In this document: positions 1-11,632 of the stretch, one piece after another
Position numbering within the stretch: position 1 is the stretch's first letter
Layout of the letters: each line of letters begins with the position of its first letter
Origin: Physcomitrium patens
Taxonomy: Eukaryota > Streptophyta > Bryopsida > Funariales > Funariaceae
Direction: 5' to 3'
NCBI RefSeq assembly: GCF_000002425.4
Contig: NC_037273.1
Span: 10,878,639-10,942,638, forward strand
Length of the DNA stretch: 64,000 nucleotides
The notes under the pieces: model-generated
Told to the model about the DNA's origin: nothing
What the model saw: the letters and a program-made list of their open reading frames with translations, nothing else
Databases searched by the model: none
Program-made: the position numbers and the translations under genes

Positions 1-1801
1 TTTTTAGATCATTCTATATCTATTCTAATGGAAAAAAAATTAGCTTCAATATTTGTCCATAGTATAGCTTAAGATTTGTAGTAGTTATCTTAGATGTACT
101 TTTGAATTTTTGCAAAACTTAAAGAATTATTAGAATTTTGATTAAAATATTATAAATTTTATTAGCAGCTAGTCAAAAATTACTATAATATTGTTTATTT
201 TTTGTACTTAAATTATTTTCTTAAAAAAATAATTTGGTGGATATATAGAATTTTTTTAATCTAGCCAATGTATTTTTCATGTTATTTTGCTTTAAAATAA
301 TATACTTTATTCTTTACATTTATTTTTTAATTAAAATCTAATCTTAACTAAAAAAATAACATTTCTTGTTATTTCTTATAATAATTCTTTTATCAAACAT
401 TTGTAAAGTTTAAATTTTATAGTATTCTTTTTACCTTTTAATATCAAAAAAATAAATTTAAAATTTTCTTCTATTAAAATAGCCAATAATTGGCTATATT
501 TGTAATATTCTATTGGTATTTAAATTTTATTATTTTAATTATATCTCTTAAATTTTTTTTGAATATATATCATTAATTGTTATCATTTATCTACTATCTC
601 ATTTTTTTTTAATTATAATTTTAATATAAAAGACTATAAAATCACAAATTCCATCAACTCTAATTCTACAAATTAGTTTTTGTGACAAACTCAGGGATCT
701 TGGTAAAGAATTTTAATGTATGCTTCTAGGTTATATAAGACCTTTTTTTTATCAAGTTCCTCTATTCAATGAAGAAAAATTCTCACTTGGAAGCTTTGAT
801 CTTTGGATATAATATGAAATAAGAATAGACTCTAAAATGGACCAAATCATTCTTAAGTTACACGTCTAAATATGTCAACTTACATCTTCATTCTAATAAA
901 TATGAAATTTATTATATGAAAATTCTTAACAACAATATCCTAAATGCTATGTAAAAAAAATGTACATTCCACATTATCTTTTTTTATTAGATATTTTTAG
1001 TTGGTTTTTCTGAATCTTATTAAATCTAAAATTAAAATATTATTTATCTTAATTTGTATTTTCTTTTCTTTTTCTTTTTGTCTTTTTGGTTACTTTAAGT
1101 ATAAACAAGGCATTTGAGAGAACTTTTTTGTCCACCATACATGGTAATAATTAGAAAAAATAAAGTAATTTGATCTTTATTGATGCACCAAATATTAAAA
1201 CGTACAGAATTTATTCGAGTATTGAATACCTATGGTGTTAAAAAGTTAGAATGTTGAAAATATTGGATGATGATGCGAAGGTTCATATATGGTGAATAAT
1301 TCAATGATGAAAATTGATTATAAAGAATGTTTAATAAACTTAAACTTGTAATGTTGTCTACCAATAAAATTAAGTATAATTCTTGTATAAATATATTTTT
1401 TTGTTTTTAAGTTATTAAAGAGGTTTTGGAGCATAATTTACATTATAATCACATTATATGTATGTTTTTAATTTTATAGGGACAGAATAGACTTACAATG
1501 TTTAAGTTATTGTACATGTTGCAAACATATTCAAATGAATGAATAATATAGGGGATAGACTTGGATGATTTGGAAAGTACCAACAAATACTTAAAAAATA
1601 AAATAAATTGAAGTTTACTCTTAATGAAGTATAATGTCTTACTTAAGCTGAGAATGTATTATCCATACTATCCTTTACTGACTGTATAGATTTTATTCAG
1701 GTTCATTGTAGTGCTCTTGTTGTATCAATATCATGGAAAGTATTATCAAATGTTGTTATCTTTGAAATCATAAATATAGATAGGCAAAAATTACAAATTT
1801 T
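1..1801. other. AT-rich intergenic DNA
   Basis: Strongly AT-rich sequence with many homopolymer A or T runs and stops in every frame. I see no gene, RNA gene, LTR end or recognisable transposon domain in it. Confidence 0.7.
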
Positions 1802-1911
1802 ATGCATGTTTTTATAGAATACAAAAAAAGTGATGAAGCTTATCCAAAGAAGATCCTACTTAAATTTCGAGAAAAACTCTATCATTTCTCAGGTTACAAA
1901 GCTCAAACGAC

Positions 1912-2898
1912 ATGTTGGATTTGCCTTCCACTTCTTTCTCATTTCAACTCCAGCAATCCGGTAGCAGTTCATTATCTAGAATGTTTGAGTTGATTACCAT
2001 TTCTTACATGGGTAAACACGCCAAAGTACACCCAACTGCGGCAACTGCAAGAGAAAAGCTTCCAGCAGGGTACACAAGGAGCAGCGCGGGGTTTTTACTA
2101 CATATGGAGGGCGCATCGGTGAAAGTTGACCAGGAGCTCGCACGAAGGGCGACGGAACACCTCCAGAAACATGCTATCGTCGCCTATTTTGTCGGGGGTA
2201 AGCAACCTCCGTTTTAACTAGGTGGCTAGATGCGGTTTAAGTGCAGATCGGAGTTACGGTGGAGCTTGGGAGGACTTGGGTCGGGGTTTATTCCAACTTC
2301 TATGCTCCACCGTATCCACTAAGAAACTTCTTATGCTCACCCCACATAGATCGCAGTGGGGCACCTGTATCTTGCAAACCTAGACACTGGTCTTCGATCC
2401 GAGCCATCCAAGAGGTCTTCGTGTCCCGACATGAGTCGCGCTGCGTGGAATACCAGGTGAGTTCATGCAAGTTGCTGCACTAATCGCAAGGGGATTGTCT
2501 TACTGGGAAGCGACTCCCGTAACGCAAATTCGACGGAGCAGAGATTTTGTGTAGCCCTGGAGGGCCGGGTCGGTTGGCAAACGATACTTTTGGTGACTAA
2601 CGAGCTGTATAGGGTTACCTCAGCAATCATGGTTGATTATTGCAACCTGCCGATTAGGTGTCGCTTTTGCTTAAGCATCGACCATCTAATTATGGATTGT
2701 AAGAGATCCAAGGCTTCTAGAGGGCAGGCTGGTGAGGATAACAAGACAATGGCTAGTTCAGACCCTGTGAACTCGGCGCGGGCAACGACACAGACACCCC
2801 TGGCTCCAATCACAAGAGGACGTGAGAGGGTTCCTCCTTCCCTCTCCTCCCTGCCTCCTCTCTTAGCCGAGAGGTCAAAATCCGACGATATTTGTTGA
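1912..2898 (+). pseudogene. Decayed DUF4283 / CCHC zinc-knuckle gag-like pseudogene (LINE ORF1-like)
   Basis: Remains of a nucleic-acid-binding protein like ORF1 of plant LINE elements. In frame from about 2390 the translation reads VFDPSHPRGLRVPT, a stop (TGA where Trp would fit), then VALRGIPGEFMQVAALIA, which I recognise as the DUF4283 type of plant transposon proteins. A second in-frame stop follows at the DFV-stop-PWR stretch. After a frame change, the open frame from 2590 carries a zinc knuckle at 2659-2700 with the order C-x2-C-x4-H-x4-C, all four ligands present. The stretch is more GC-rich than its surroundings, which fits an inserted element. Stops and frame changes rule out a working gene. 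No reverse transcriptase or endonuclease is visible downstream, so the element is truncated. The domain name is from memory; the zinc knuckle is directly visible. Confidence 0.6.
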
Positions 2899-2988
2899 CT
2901 CATCCGGGTCCTTGGAGGGTGATCAAAGACAAAGCCCTGGAATGCCCAGCGAAAGCACTGATTGCATTGGGAATTATTACTCTAACTA

Positions 2989-3402
2989 TAAATCCCGCCT
3001 TATTCCTAAATATGAGTGGAATGGGTGGGAAAAAGTTTACCAGAAGAAGAAAGCTATAAGAGGAGGTCCTCAACAACTACAACAAAGCACCCCGAAATCC
3101 TTGCACCTTCTGTCATCAACTTAAAGCATTCAGATCTTACCTCCCCACCCCCCCTGTTAACTACACTCTGCAAAAGACACCTACACCCTCCCAACCAATT
3201 GACATCACTAGAGTGGAGGGGTTGTCTTCATTGAACAACAAGCTTGGATCCAAAGGTCCAACTTCCATACTTAACTACCCATTAAAGAGATAGAATGGTC
3301 CCCTACTCCAAAGAAGGGCCATGAGGAGGAATATTTAACAATCCATTAAGGAGATAGAATGGTCCCTTATTCCACTCATATTTAGGAATAAGGCGGGATT
3401 TA
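2989..3402. repeat. Perfect 34-bp inverted repeat with a 346-bp spacer
   Basis: Positions 2989-3022 and 3369-3402 are exact reverse complements over 34 bp (core AATCCCGCCTTATTCC). The left arm lies in the tail of the DUF4283/zinc-knuckle pseudogene. The right arm lies in AT-richer DNA, so this may be an inverted duplication of a transposon fragment. Confidence 0.85.
3279..3373. repeat. Pair of 31-bp direct repeats, 64 bp apart
   Basis: 3279-3309 and 3343-3373 share the 31-bp unit beginning CCATTAA and containing GAGATAGAATGGTCCC, with three mismatches. They lie inside the spacer and right arm region of the 34-bp inverted repeat, so the segment has been duplicated more than once. Confidence 0.8.
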
Positions 3403-3448
3403 GGTCTATAATAGTGCAAAATATCCAAACTTCCCTTCTAGATTCTAT

Positions 3449-3992
3449 TGTTATTAACAACATGAATATCAAAAAACTAAAAGATCAATATATTTTTGGA
3501 TCACTCAAAAATACTAAATAATCACTAAAAAATGATAGAATATTAAACTAAAATGGCTATTGTCAAAGATAAGAAGATTAGAAAGTCTTGAAATAGGATT
3601 AAAGACTAGAAAGACATTGATAAGAATGAAGAAGGCTTTACTCTTGCCTCTATATATATATTCTTAACTAGGAGCTATGTGGCAATATCCTATAGGACCT
3701 CCAAACGATGTTAACTTTGCAAGACACATATCTTAACTTACAAGGTAAGTTTTTTATATGTGCGCTACATAATTAGCTTATTTTGTAAGCTATCAACACG
3801 TAGTTAATTTCTTGACCAAGGTTGTAACCTATTAATCAACTACAAACATATGTAAAGTCAAAGCATCATCTATGAAGCTTCTAGGAAGCTACTCTAGAAG
3901 ATATTATGAAATTAACATATTTTTATTAATTTTTATGTATTTCTATTTAATCATATAGATATTTACTAGAGTACATATGTATATCTGTGACA
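3449..3992 (-). repeat. 3' LTR of element C
   Basis: 544 bp aligning by eye with 10381-10765 plus 28566-28757 (same order of blocks, e.g. ATGGCTATTG, TCTATATATAT, CTACATAATTAGCTT, TCTATGAAGCTTCTA). It ends TGTGACA. The adjoining 3993-4015 is pyrimidine-rich on the plus strand, that is a polypurine tract on the minus strand, as expected next to a 3' LTR. Confidence 0.75.
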
Positions 3993-4181
3993 TTACTCCT
4001 CCTTCTAGAGATAAGTTTGACCAGAAGCGATCTTCATATCTGGAAGAAATTCAAGATGCGGCAAATTGTATTTGCCACATATTTTGATCTTTATTTTCTT
4101 TGAAGATAGTTGATAGGTCCTTTGAACCATTGATAGTGTCCCATACCAGGGTAAGAAGACCATGTTATTATTTGATTGTTG

Positions 4182-5679
4182 TGTGTCCAAATTTCACCAC
4201 TTGATGAAACTGATGTAACACAACAAGTTCAAAAGGTGGAATAGGAGAACTCCCAATTGTGTAATTGTTAAGTTTATTTAAATCTTAATATTAGCAATTC
4301 AATTAAATTTAAATCTTCTAAGTAATGCTTATCAATATAAATAAAAAAATAAAAAAATAAAAAATTAATGAGATTACTATGGCCTTTAAGGCTATTTCAA
4401 TAAATTTAAATTCAATCCGGTATCTAAGCCACGAGAAAATGCTTCTTCAAGTTAAATCAAGACTGCCATGGCAAGCAACTTCCCACTTCTTGAAAATTAA
4501 CCAAAAATTCAGTTTGTCTTTAAAATTAGTAAAATTTATGCCATTAGAAGCTCAGCTTAAAGATGCACTTACTTCCAAAATTACAAAATAATCCAATTAG
4601 GAGGCACTAAGAAATGCCTCTTCAAAGGTGGTTGATCTAAACTACTAAGGTAGCTAACTCCTATGCATTCAAAATTTTACCAAAATTTTGTCTATAACTC
4701 TAAATCAAGCAATTCTTACCTTTCTAGAAATCTAAAAATAAAAGCTATAACTAAAAAAAGAGTTCACATCGAAACTCAAAAAATTGAATGATTGATTTTG
4801 GAAAATCCGAGGTTCTTGAATCTTTGGGATATTTGGGAGGCTGAGTTAGCTATCTACCACAATGATCTATTTCTTAAAATCCAATTATCAACATTCACTA
4901 TTTAAGATCCATGCATAGACAACCACAAGTTCACAAAAATCAAAAAATAAAATAAGATTAGAATTTAGGGCAAAAATTTGGCATGGCTTCACCCTTCACC
5001 AAAAGAAGAAAATGGGAGGGCTTGGAAAACCAAGCCACTCTTAAAAAATTGAGTGGTGGATTATATTAAGATAAATTATTCTTATTCCTCAATCCATGCT
5101 CAATTATAATTTTTATGAAATTTTTACTTACAAGGATCTTAGCAATTCTTGTAAAATTCTTCAAAATGAGAATTTTATTGCTTCACTTGTATTTTGAAGG
5201 AGAGGATACTAATCTTATTTTCTTCATTCCATAGAGGCCACCATTGTATTAATAAGTCTTTTATTAATTAGAAGAACCACCATGGCACTTAAATTTGTTG
5301 AATTTGGAAGAAATTTTAAGACTATCATTATTAAAATTCACTAAATCTTTTAAAAAATTATAATTCTAACTCACTTTAAATCATGTGAAATAATTATAGG
5401 GGAATTCATAGGCTTTTAATCAACCTTCATAGCAGTAATTAATAACTTCTAAATTATTAAAAGTAACTAAGTTGTTATTTTAATTTTCTAATTGTTATCA
5501 CTTTGGTCCTAATTAACCTAATTCAAGGAATTAAGCTATAATTTATACCATCAAAGGTTGCAATCCTAAAAATTCTATAAAACTAAATTCTAATTTTATA
5601 AATTCTAATTTAATATACTCAATTATCATAAAATAGAAAAAAAAAATATTAAATTTTAGAACATAATTGATATCTCACA
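4182..5679. mobile_element. 1.5-kb non-coding insertion in element C (solo-LTR candidate)
   Basis: Comparison with element A shows that C is collinear with A up to GATTGTTG (4181) and resumes at TGAGGCC (5680). In A these are joined as CATTGTTGAGGCC. The 1498 bp in between have no counterpart in A, begin TGTG and end CACA, and contain no convincing coding region, as expected for a solo LTR. A clean target duplication is not visible, so the exact ends are uncertain. Confidence 0.5.
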
Positions 5680-7200
5680 TGAGGCCTTTGTAACTTTTTT
5701 TCAAATAAGACATTTGGAATACCATCATGAATTGTTCCTATCTCTAATAAAATCATCAAACATGGAGAGTATCTTCTAAGGTTGTAATACCAAATATAAT
5801 GTATCTCACCATCTTCAAAAAAAGACATGTCATTCTTAAGGTTCTTCATCTTGATTTTTTCATCTTGAAGGTTCTCACAATTGCAATGTCTCATTTCATA
5901 AGTCAACAAGTAATAGCTCTTAAGTTGAATCTATTGGTTGTTGGTTCTCCATCTCTTTAGCATCACAAATACACAAAAGTTATAAACAAGAGAACAAAAT
6001 AGAATGCTATCTTTCTTAAATCTTGTATCTTTTATAGCAAAGATTTGCTATTCTTTATTTTCTTGTTGATTGATGTCATCAATGTAAAGCCTCAATTTCT
6101 TTTGCTGTATTTACAAGATTCTTTACTAACTCCTATGTATATTTATTAATATCATGTCTATGCCAATAAACAAGATATTCTAATGCATTACACTGATACC
6201 TTAAATCTAAGACTTCTTCCACCTCAAACTCTTAATTATTATTCACTTCTATAGGAAGAGGTGGCATTTGACTTCTTCTTGAGATATTAACTATCTTATA
6301 TGGCTCAAGAAGAGATATATGAAATATGGGATAGATCTTCTTAGACTTCAATAGATGTAATTGACAATTCTATTTATCCATCCATTTTAGGATGAAAAGA
6401 TAAAAAGCACCTTTAAATCTTGAAAAGGATTCTTCAAAATCTTGATATAAATTGAGTCTCCCTGTCCGATATAATATCTTTAGTGAATCTATGATAGCGA
6501 TAGATTTTGTTAAGAAAAAGTTTAGCCATTTCTTTACTTGTGATAGATTTTGTACATAGTACAAAATATATGATCTTAATAAAAACAATCTACTACTACA
6601 AATATAAAATCATACAAATTTAAGACTAAAAGATTTGTGATAAAATCCATAGAAACAAAAGACCATAGTTACTTTGGAATAGGTAATAACTCAAGAGGTC
6701 CATAAGGTCAATAGTGAAGAATATTGAACCTTGAACAAATATCAGATGATTTTATAAAGTCTTTGATTGTATGGTATATTTGAAGTTACCAAAAATCTCA
6801 TGATATTAGCTCCAAAGTCTTGTTATAATCAAAATATTTGGTTTTTAGAAAGTCATGATGAGTTTGAAGAACAAGTAATTATATTCCACCTTCTAGAATG
6901 TATAAACATCATTTGAAATAGAGTAGGTTGTTTTTGAAATCAAACTTAGAAGTATCATGAGACTAAAAAAGAATTATTCTTAATATCATGAACAAGAAGA
7001 TCAAAAGATATATTTGATTGAATTTTTCTTGACAAATATTAAATCAACAAATAATGTTGATTTTATTACTCAAAGGTAAAAATGCTCTAGCTTCAAGAGA
7101 ATCATTCTTTGTTGAACAAAAGATGTATTTTCTTCTTTTGGTGTAAGATAAGAACATCTAGAAAGGGTGTCTAATAAACCTTGTTATTTTTTGGATTGAT
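5680..7200 (-). pseudogene. Element C: integrase and chromodomain remnant
   Basis: Minus-strand sequence parallel to the integrase and chromodomain of element A at 13010-14640. The stretch around 6140-6250 matches the A chromodomain segment, and 6370-6590 matches the A sequence around the second catalytic Asp motif. Numerous stops and frame changes leave only short open pieces (for example 6370-6588). It cannot make a working integrase. Identity rests on collinearity with element A. Confidence 0.6.
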
Positions 7201-8460
7201 AAGTGATCTTCAAATCAAATCTTCATAAAGACATGCTTTAACAAACTTGACAATGATTTAAAACACGTACTGACATGAAATAATTAAGTTTCTTGTGATC
7301 TATATGCATAGTGACTAGACTCGAGGTGCCTTCTTAGTAATGATACTATTCTTGAAATAAATCTATAATTACAAGAAGTTTTTTGTCATGGATTTCATAA
7401 TTAATCTTGATTGTTGAAATTTTTTTGGAATGAAAAGCTATTAGATGGAATTTGTCATGTGCTCCCATTTTTCATAATACTACATTTAAAGAAAAATCTA
7501 ATGCATCTATTTCCATAAAAAAATATCTTAAAAAAAATAATACTATATAAGATTGTTACAAAAATAAAATCCTTTTTAAAGCATTCAAAAATGCTTTAGC
7601 TTTTTTATTCTATTCAAGTTTTTCTTTATAAGTCAAATACATAAGTGGAGCTACAGTTTCAGAAAAATTCTTGATGAAGATTTGATAGTAATTGGTAAAG
7701 CCCAAAAAACATTACATATTCTTTATTATTTTTGAAATCTTCCAAATTATGATACTTTGGACCTTCTTCAAATCAATCATTAGCTTTTTGTTAGAAATGA
7801 TATATCTAAAGAAATCAACTTGAGTAGTATAAAATACATACTTTTCTAACTTGGCATAATCTTGCATCTTTAAGTTTTTGTGACACACCACGAACATAAA
7901 TTTTATGCTTTTTGTGTTCTTAGAGTAGATTAAGATGTCTTCTAAATAATAGACAACAAAAACATCAAGAAAATCACAAAAGATATCATTCATTAAATAT
8001 TGAAAAGCAGTTAGTACATTCATGAGTCCAAAAGTTATGACATTATATTCAAAATATCCATACTTGGTTCAAAATGTAGTTTTCCATTCATCTCTTTTTT
8101 TAATGTGTATCAGATTATATGCTCTTCATAGATCTATTTTTGTACAAATCTTTGCTTGATTTAGTTGATCAAAAAGTCCTGAAATCAAAAATAGAAGATA
8201 TTTATTCTTGATGGTGATCTTGTCGAGTCTTTGATAGTCCAAATACATTTGTAGAGATCCATCTTTTTTCTTTACAAATAAGATAGGAGCCCTAGCTAGA
8301 GATTTAGAATGATGTAAGAAATTTTTAACCAAATTTTCATCAATGTAATCTTTAAATATAACCAACTTGTATTGTAATAGGCTGTAGATTGGTCTAAATG
8401 GTTGAGCTCTTTCATGAAGATCGATGGAACAATCATAAGGTGGATGCTCTGAAAGAATAT
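7200..8460 (-). pseudogene. Element C: reverse transcriptase / RNase H remnant
   Basis: Broken pol core on the minus strand. Positions 8365-8126 encode [20 protein letters not shown], the Ty3/gypsy RT fingers motif. Positions 8023-7712 encode the palm with YYLEDILIYSKN, where the canonical Y-x-D-D box has become Y-L-E-D, so the catalytic site is lost. Thumb and RNase H traces continue towards 7200. Stops separate the open pieces. Confidence 0.75.
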
Positions 8461-9120
8461 TTACGTTCTTTTTTTCAAAAACATATTAGAAATCTTCATA
8501 TCAGCTAGGAATACGACTTGATATTTTCTCGCCATAAAAAATGGATGTGGCATATAAAAAAAAGATAATCCATCTTTTGTAGCATGCATAAAAGCCTTCA
8601 CATGTACTAGTAAGAGCTTGGATGTACTAAACTTATGTATTTCTACTTGATTAACGAGATGTTGGATTAAACTATCAAAAAAATAAAAGTTATAAGAAAT
8701 CTTATCTATTTGAGAATTATACTTTTTTAACCAAAATAATCCTAAAATAATTGGATTGGATAGAGATCTTATTGTATTAAATATTACTATACTATTATAA
8801 TCTTCAATTGCTACATCTAAAGAAAAAATCTCATGTATAACATCTCCAAAAGATATCAAACAACCATCTATAATTTCTACATGTACAGGTTTAGTTTTTT
8901 TGATTAATAATATTTCTTGGTTTTAAAAAAAATCTTTATCTATAAAAAAAGCTAAGGCTCTTAAATCTAATAAAGTTAATACTTTGTGATTTTTTTGGTC
9001 TTAAATAAACTTCTATTGTAAAACAAGATGAAGGATTTGAAGAAAAAAATAGGACTTTTATTAGGAGTTACATAAGATTCTAGTCGCACACTTTCTATCA
9101 TAGTTGGAAAAACTTATTTT
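8461..9120 (-). pseudogene. Element C: retropepsin protease region remnant
   Basis: The minus-strand ORF at 8859-8461 aligns with the element A protease ORF and the sequence downstream of it (shared NPIILGL-WLKKYN segment). The stretch that would hold the D-S-G active site lies near 8950-9000 and is broken. Identified by collinearity with element A. Confidence 0.55.
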
Positions 9121-9990
9121 TTGATAGATTATCTTCTTTAGCAACCATGCTTTTCATTTTGTGGTTGTATTGTTTCTTTGGACAATGTTGAGCAGTATGT
9201 TTAGCTTCTCCACAATATAAGCATAAGACTTTTTGACATCGTCAAGTCTTTTCTTACTTTATGAGAGATTTAAAATGTATTGTATCAATTTGTATTGGTT
9301 CTGATCTTGAAGAATAAGTTTTTAAAAACTTGGGAGTTGCCATCATTATTTGATTTATTCTTCTTCAACCAAATCTTTGTTCTTCACATCTTTCAAATAA
9401 TCAATTATCGCATGCAATGGCTTGAGCAATAAATTGTTTCAAAGATTCTACCTTTGATATTATTAATAATAAATCTTTGTCATTATCCTTCAATCTATAT
9501 AAAAATTGATTGATAAGGGCTTTGTCATTCTAATCCATGTTGCAAGCAAGGTTTTGGAATTCAATAGCATATATAATAGCTGACCGTGTTCCTTGTCGAA
9601 AAAGTAAGAATTTAGTCTCTACTACTCTTTTTTGATCACTTTCTTCAAATATGGCTCTAAATACTTCTAAGAATGAATTCAAATCATAAAAGAGTTGCAA
9701 ATCCTTTTCCATCAAAGATGCAAATGAAGAGAAAGCACTTTGTGATAGAAATGCACCTATAAAACCAACTTGTGTAAATCCATCTAGATATTGGAAATGA
9801 TGTAATCTTAGATAGAGCTTGACTTATTAAAGAAATCCCTAAAATTTTGATTTTTTTCCATCAAACTTTTTAGGCATACTAATCCTTGTCCCCATCATAC
9901 TTGCAAAAGCAAAATCCTCTGGATTTGATTGCGAATTTGATCAACTTAAATCTTTCAATTGTACAACTTCTTGTCGCAAACTTTAAACTT
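9121..9990 (-). pseudogene. Element C: gag remnant with intact CCHC zinc knuckle
   Basis: Minus strand. Around 9220-9180 the translation reads LCLYCGEAKHTAQHCPKK, a complete C-x2-C-x4-H-x4-C nucleocapsid knuckle. The two related copies, in elements A and D, have lost the second Cys. Upstream, 9715-9530 encodes a capsid-like piece with acidic and aromatic residues. Stops and frame changes make it non-functional as a whole. Confidence 0.65.
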
Positions 9991-10380
9991 TTTATATAGG
10001 CATAGGCATAATACTTCCATGATTCATTTTGAAAATACAAAAAAATTCCACTCTTATAGTATTGACAAGTTTATAAAGATCTACAATAGTTACAATTTTA
10101 TTTTCACTTCTTTTCAAAATAAAATCCATAATTGTTCTTTCTATAGACAATTCAAATAAATTCAAAAAGTTAAATTAGAAGAAGATAATCCACAAATTCT
10201 AATACCAAAAGAAAATTTTTACAAAGTGGGATAATCTACTCTCTTTAAGGAAAAGATTAGTATTAGAAAATAAGAATTTTTGTTTAAAAGTAGGTAGTTT
10301 GTAAACTTCAAAATACAACAATAAAAGTGAGATATTTCACTCACTTCTAAAATAAGATAGAAACAATAAGTTAATACTCT

Positions 10381-10765
10381 TGTCAAATTATCAAGAACAT
10401 GAATCTCAAAGAAAGAAAATCCTTAAAACACTCTTATGTCATTGAAAAGAACTAAAAATTCATTCAAAGATAATATAATATTGAACTAGAATGGCTATTA
10501 CTAAAAACAAGACTAAAACATCTTGAAACAAGACTAAAGATTAGAAAGACATTAACAAGAGTGAAGAAGGCTTCATTGTTGCTTCTATATATATTCTTCA
10601 CTAGAAGCTATGGGATATTATCCTATATGACCTCCAAAAGGTGTTGACTTTGTAGGACACGTATTTTAATTTGTAAGACAAGTTTTTTATATGTACACTA
10701 CATAATTAGCTTGTTTTGTAAGCTACCAATACGTAGTTAACTTACTAATCAAGTTTCTAACCTAC
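10381..10765 (-). repeat. 5' LTR of element C, left part (split by element A)
   Basis: Begins TGTCAAATTATCAAGAACAT, runs parallel to 3449-3800, and stops abruptly at CCTAC (10761-10765), where element A starts. The remaining part resumes at 28561 with the duplicated CCTAC. Confidence 0.8.
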
Positions 10766-11326
10766 TGTCAAGGATAAAAACTTAATGAAAAAATAATTCA
10801 GACAAGTGAGCCTTCACTCAAAGAGAGGTAACAAAATATATATAAACAAATATATATATTGAAAGAGAAACTGGAATGGCTATTGCCAAAAGACAAGAAA
10901 ACAAGAGACCCTTGAAACTAGACTAGAAGCAAGAAAAAAATTGACAAGAGTGAAGAAGCCTTCACTCTTGTGTCTATATATACTATCTAACTAGAGGCTA
11001 CGTGGCGACGTTCTATAGGACCTCTAATATGTGTTGACTTTGTAGGACACAAGCCTTGACTTACAAGGCAAGTTTTTCTACGTGTGGGCTACATAGTTAG
11101 CTTGATCTTCAAGCTAACAACATGTGTGGCACATGGCCAACTTGTTGACCACGTTTTTAATCCAAAAAGTCAATTAAAGATACCTATGAAGTCAAAGCAG
11201 TGTCTATGAAGCTTCTAGGAAGCTTCCATATTAAATACTATAGAACTAACTTTCTTTTACTTACTTTTACTTACTTCTACCTATTTGTATATATAATTAC
11301 TAGCTTACATGATTATGTCCGTGACA
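10766..11326 (-). repeat. 3' LTR of element A (561 bp)
   Basis: Starts TGTCAAGG and ends CGTGACA on the plus strand, giving TGTCA...TGACA inverted ends. It is nearly identical to 28000-28560 and has exactly the same length. Confidence 0.9.
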
Positions 11327-11342
11327 TTATCTCCTCTTTTAG
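11327..11342 (-). other. Polypurine tract of element A
   Basis: Directly next to the 3' LTR. On the minus strand it reads CTAAAAGAGGAGATAA, the purine-rich primer site for plus-strand DNA synthesis of LTR retrotransposons. Confidence 0.7.
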
Positions 11343-11632
11343 GGACGAGTTCCACGAGGAGCAGTCATCATATGTTAAGGAAATCTTTGATGCAACAAAT
11401 TATATTTGCCACATACTCTGATCTTTGTTCTCTTCCAAGATGATTGATAGGGCCTCTCAACGATCGGTAGTGTCTCATACCAGGGCAGGAAGACCAGCCA
11501 ATTATTTGATCATTGTTGAGGCCTTCGTAACTTCCTTCGAATAGAATATTTGGAACACCATCAGGAGTTGTTCCTACTTCTAGTACAATCACCAAACATC
11601 GGGAGTCCCTTCCCAAATCGTGATCCAAACGT

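Larger units (their letters stand above)
3449..10765 (-). mobile_element. Element C: old Ty3/gypsy chromovirus remnant (main part)
   Basis: Minus-strand LTR retrotransposon in advanced decay. Reading on the minus strand: 5' LTR (10765 down to 10381, continuing at 28757-28561), gag, protease, reverse transcriptase, RNase H, integrase with a chromodomain trace, polypurine tract and 3' LTR (3992-3449). All coding parts are broken by stops and frameshifts. It is a divergent relative of element A, and the two can be followed in parallel along their whole length. Its 5' LTR was split by insertion of element A, and a 1.5-kb non-coding segment sits in its 3' region. The outer flanks (TCTAT before 3449, AGGTC after 28757) do not match, so its own target duplication is lost or the ends are slightly misplaced. 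Confidence 0.8.

Noticed and set aside
1802-1993. 63-codon frame before the DUF4283 remnant
   Set aside because: Overlaps the next frame, has no domain and sits at the AT-rich border; probably fortuitous.
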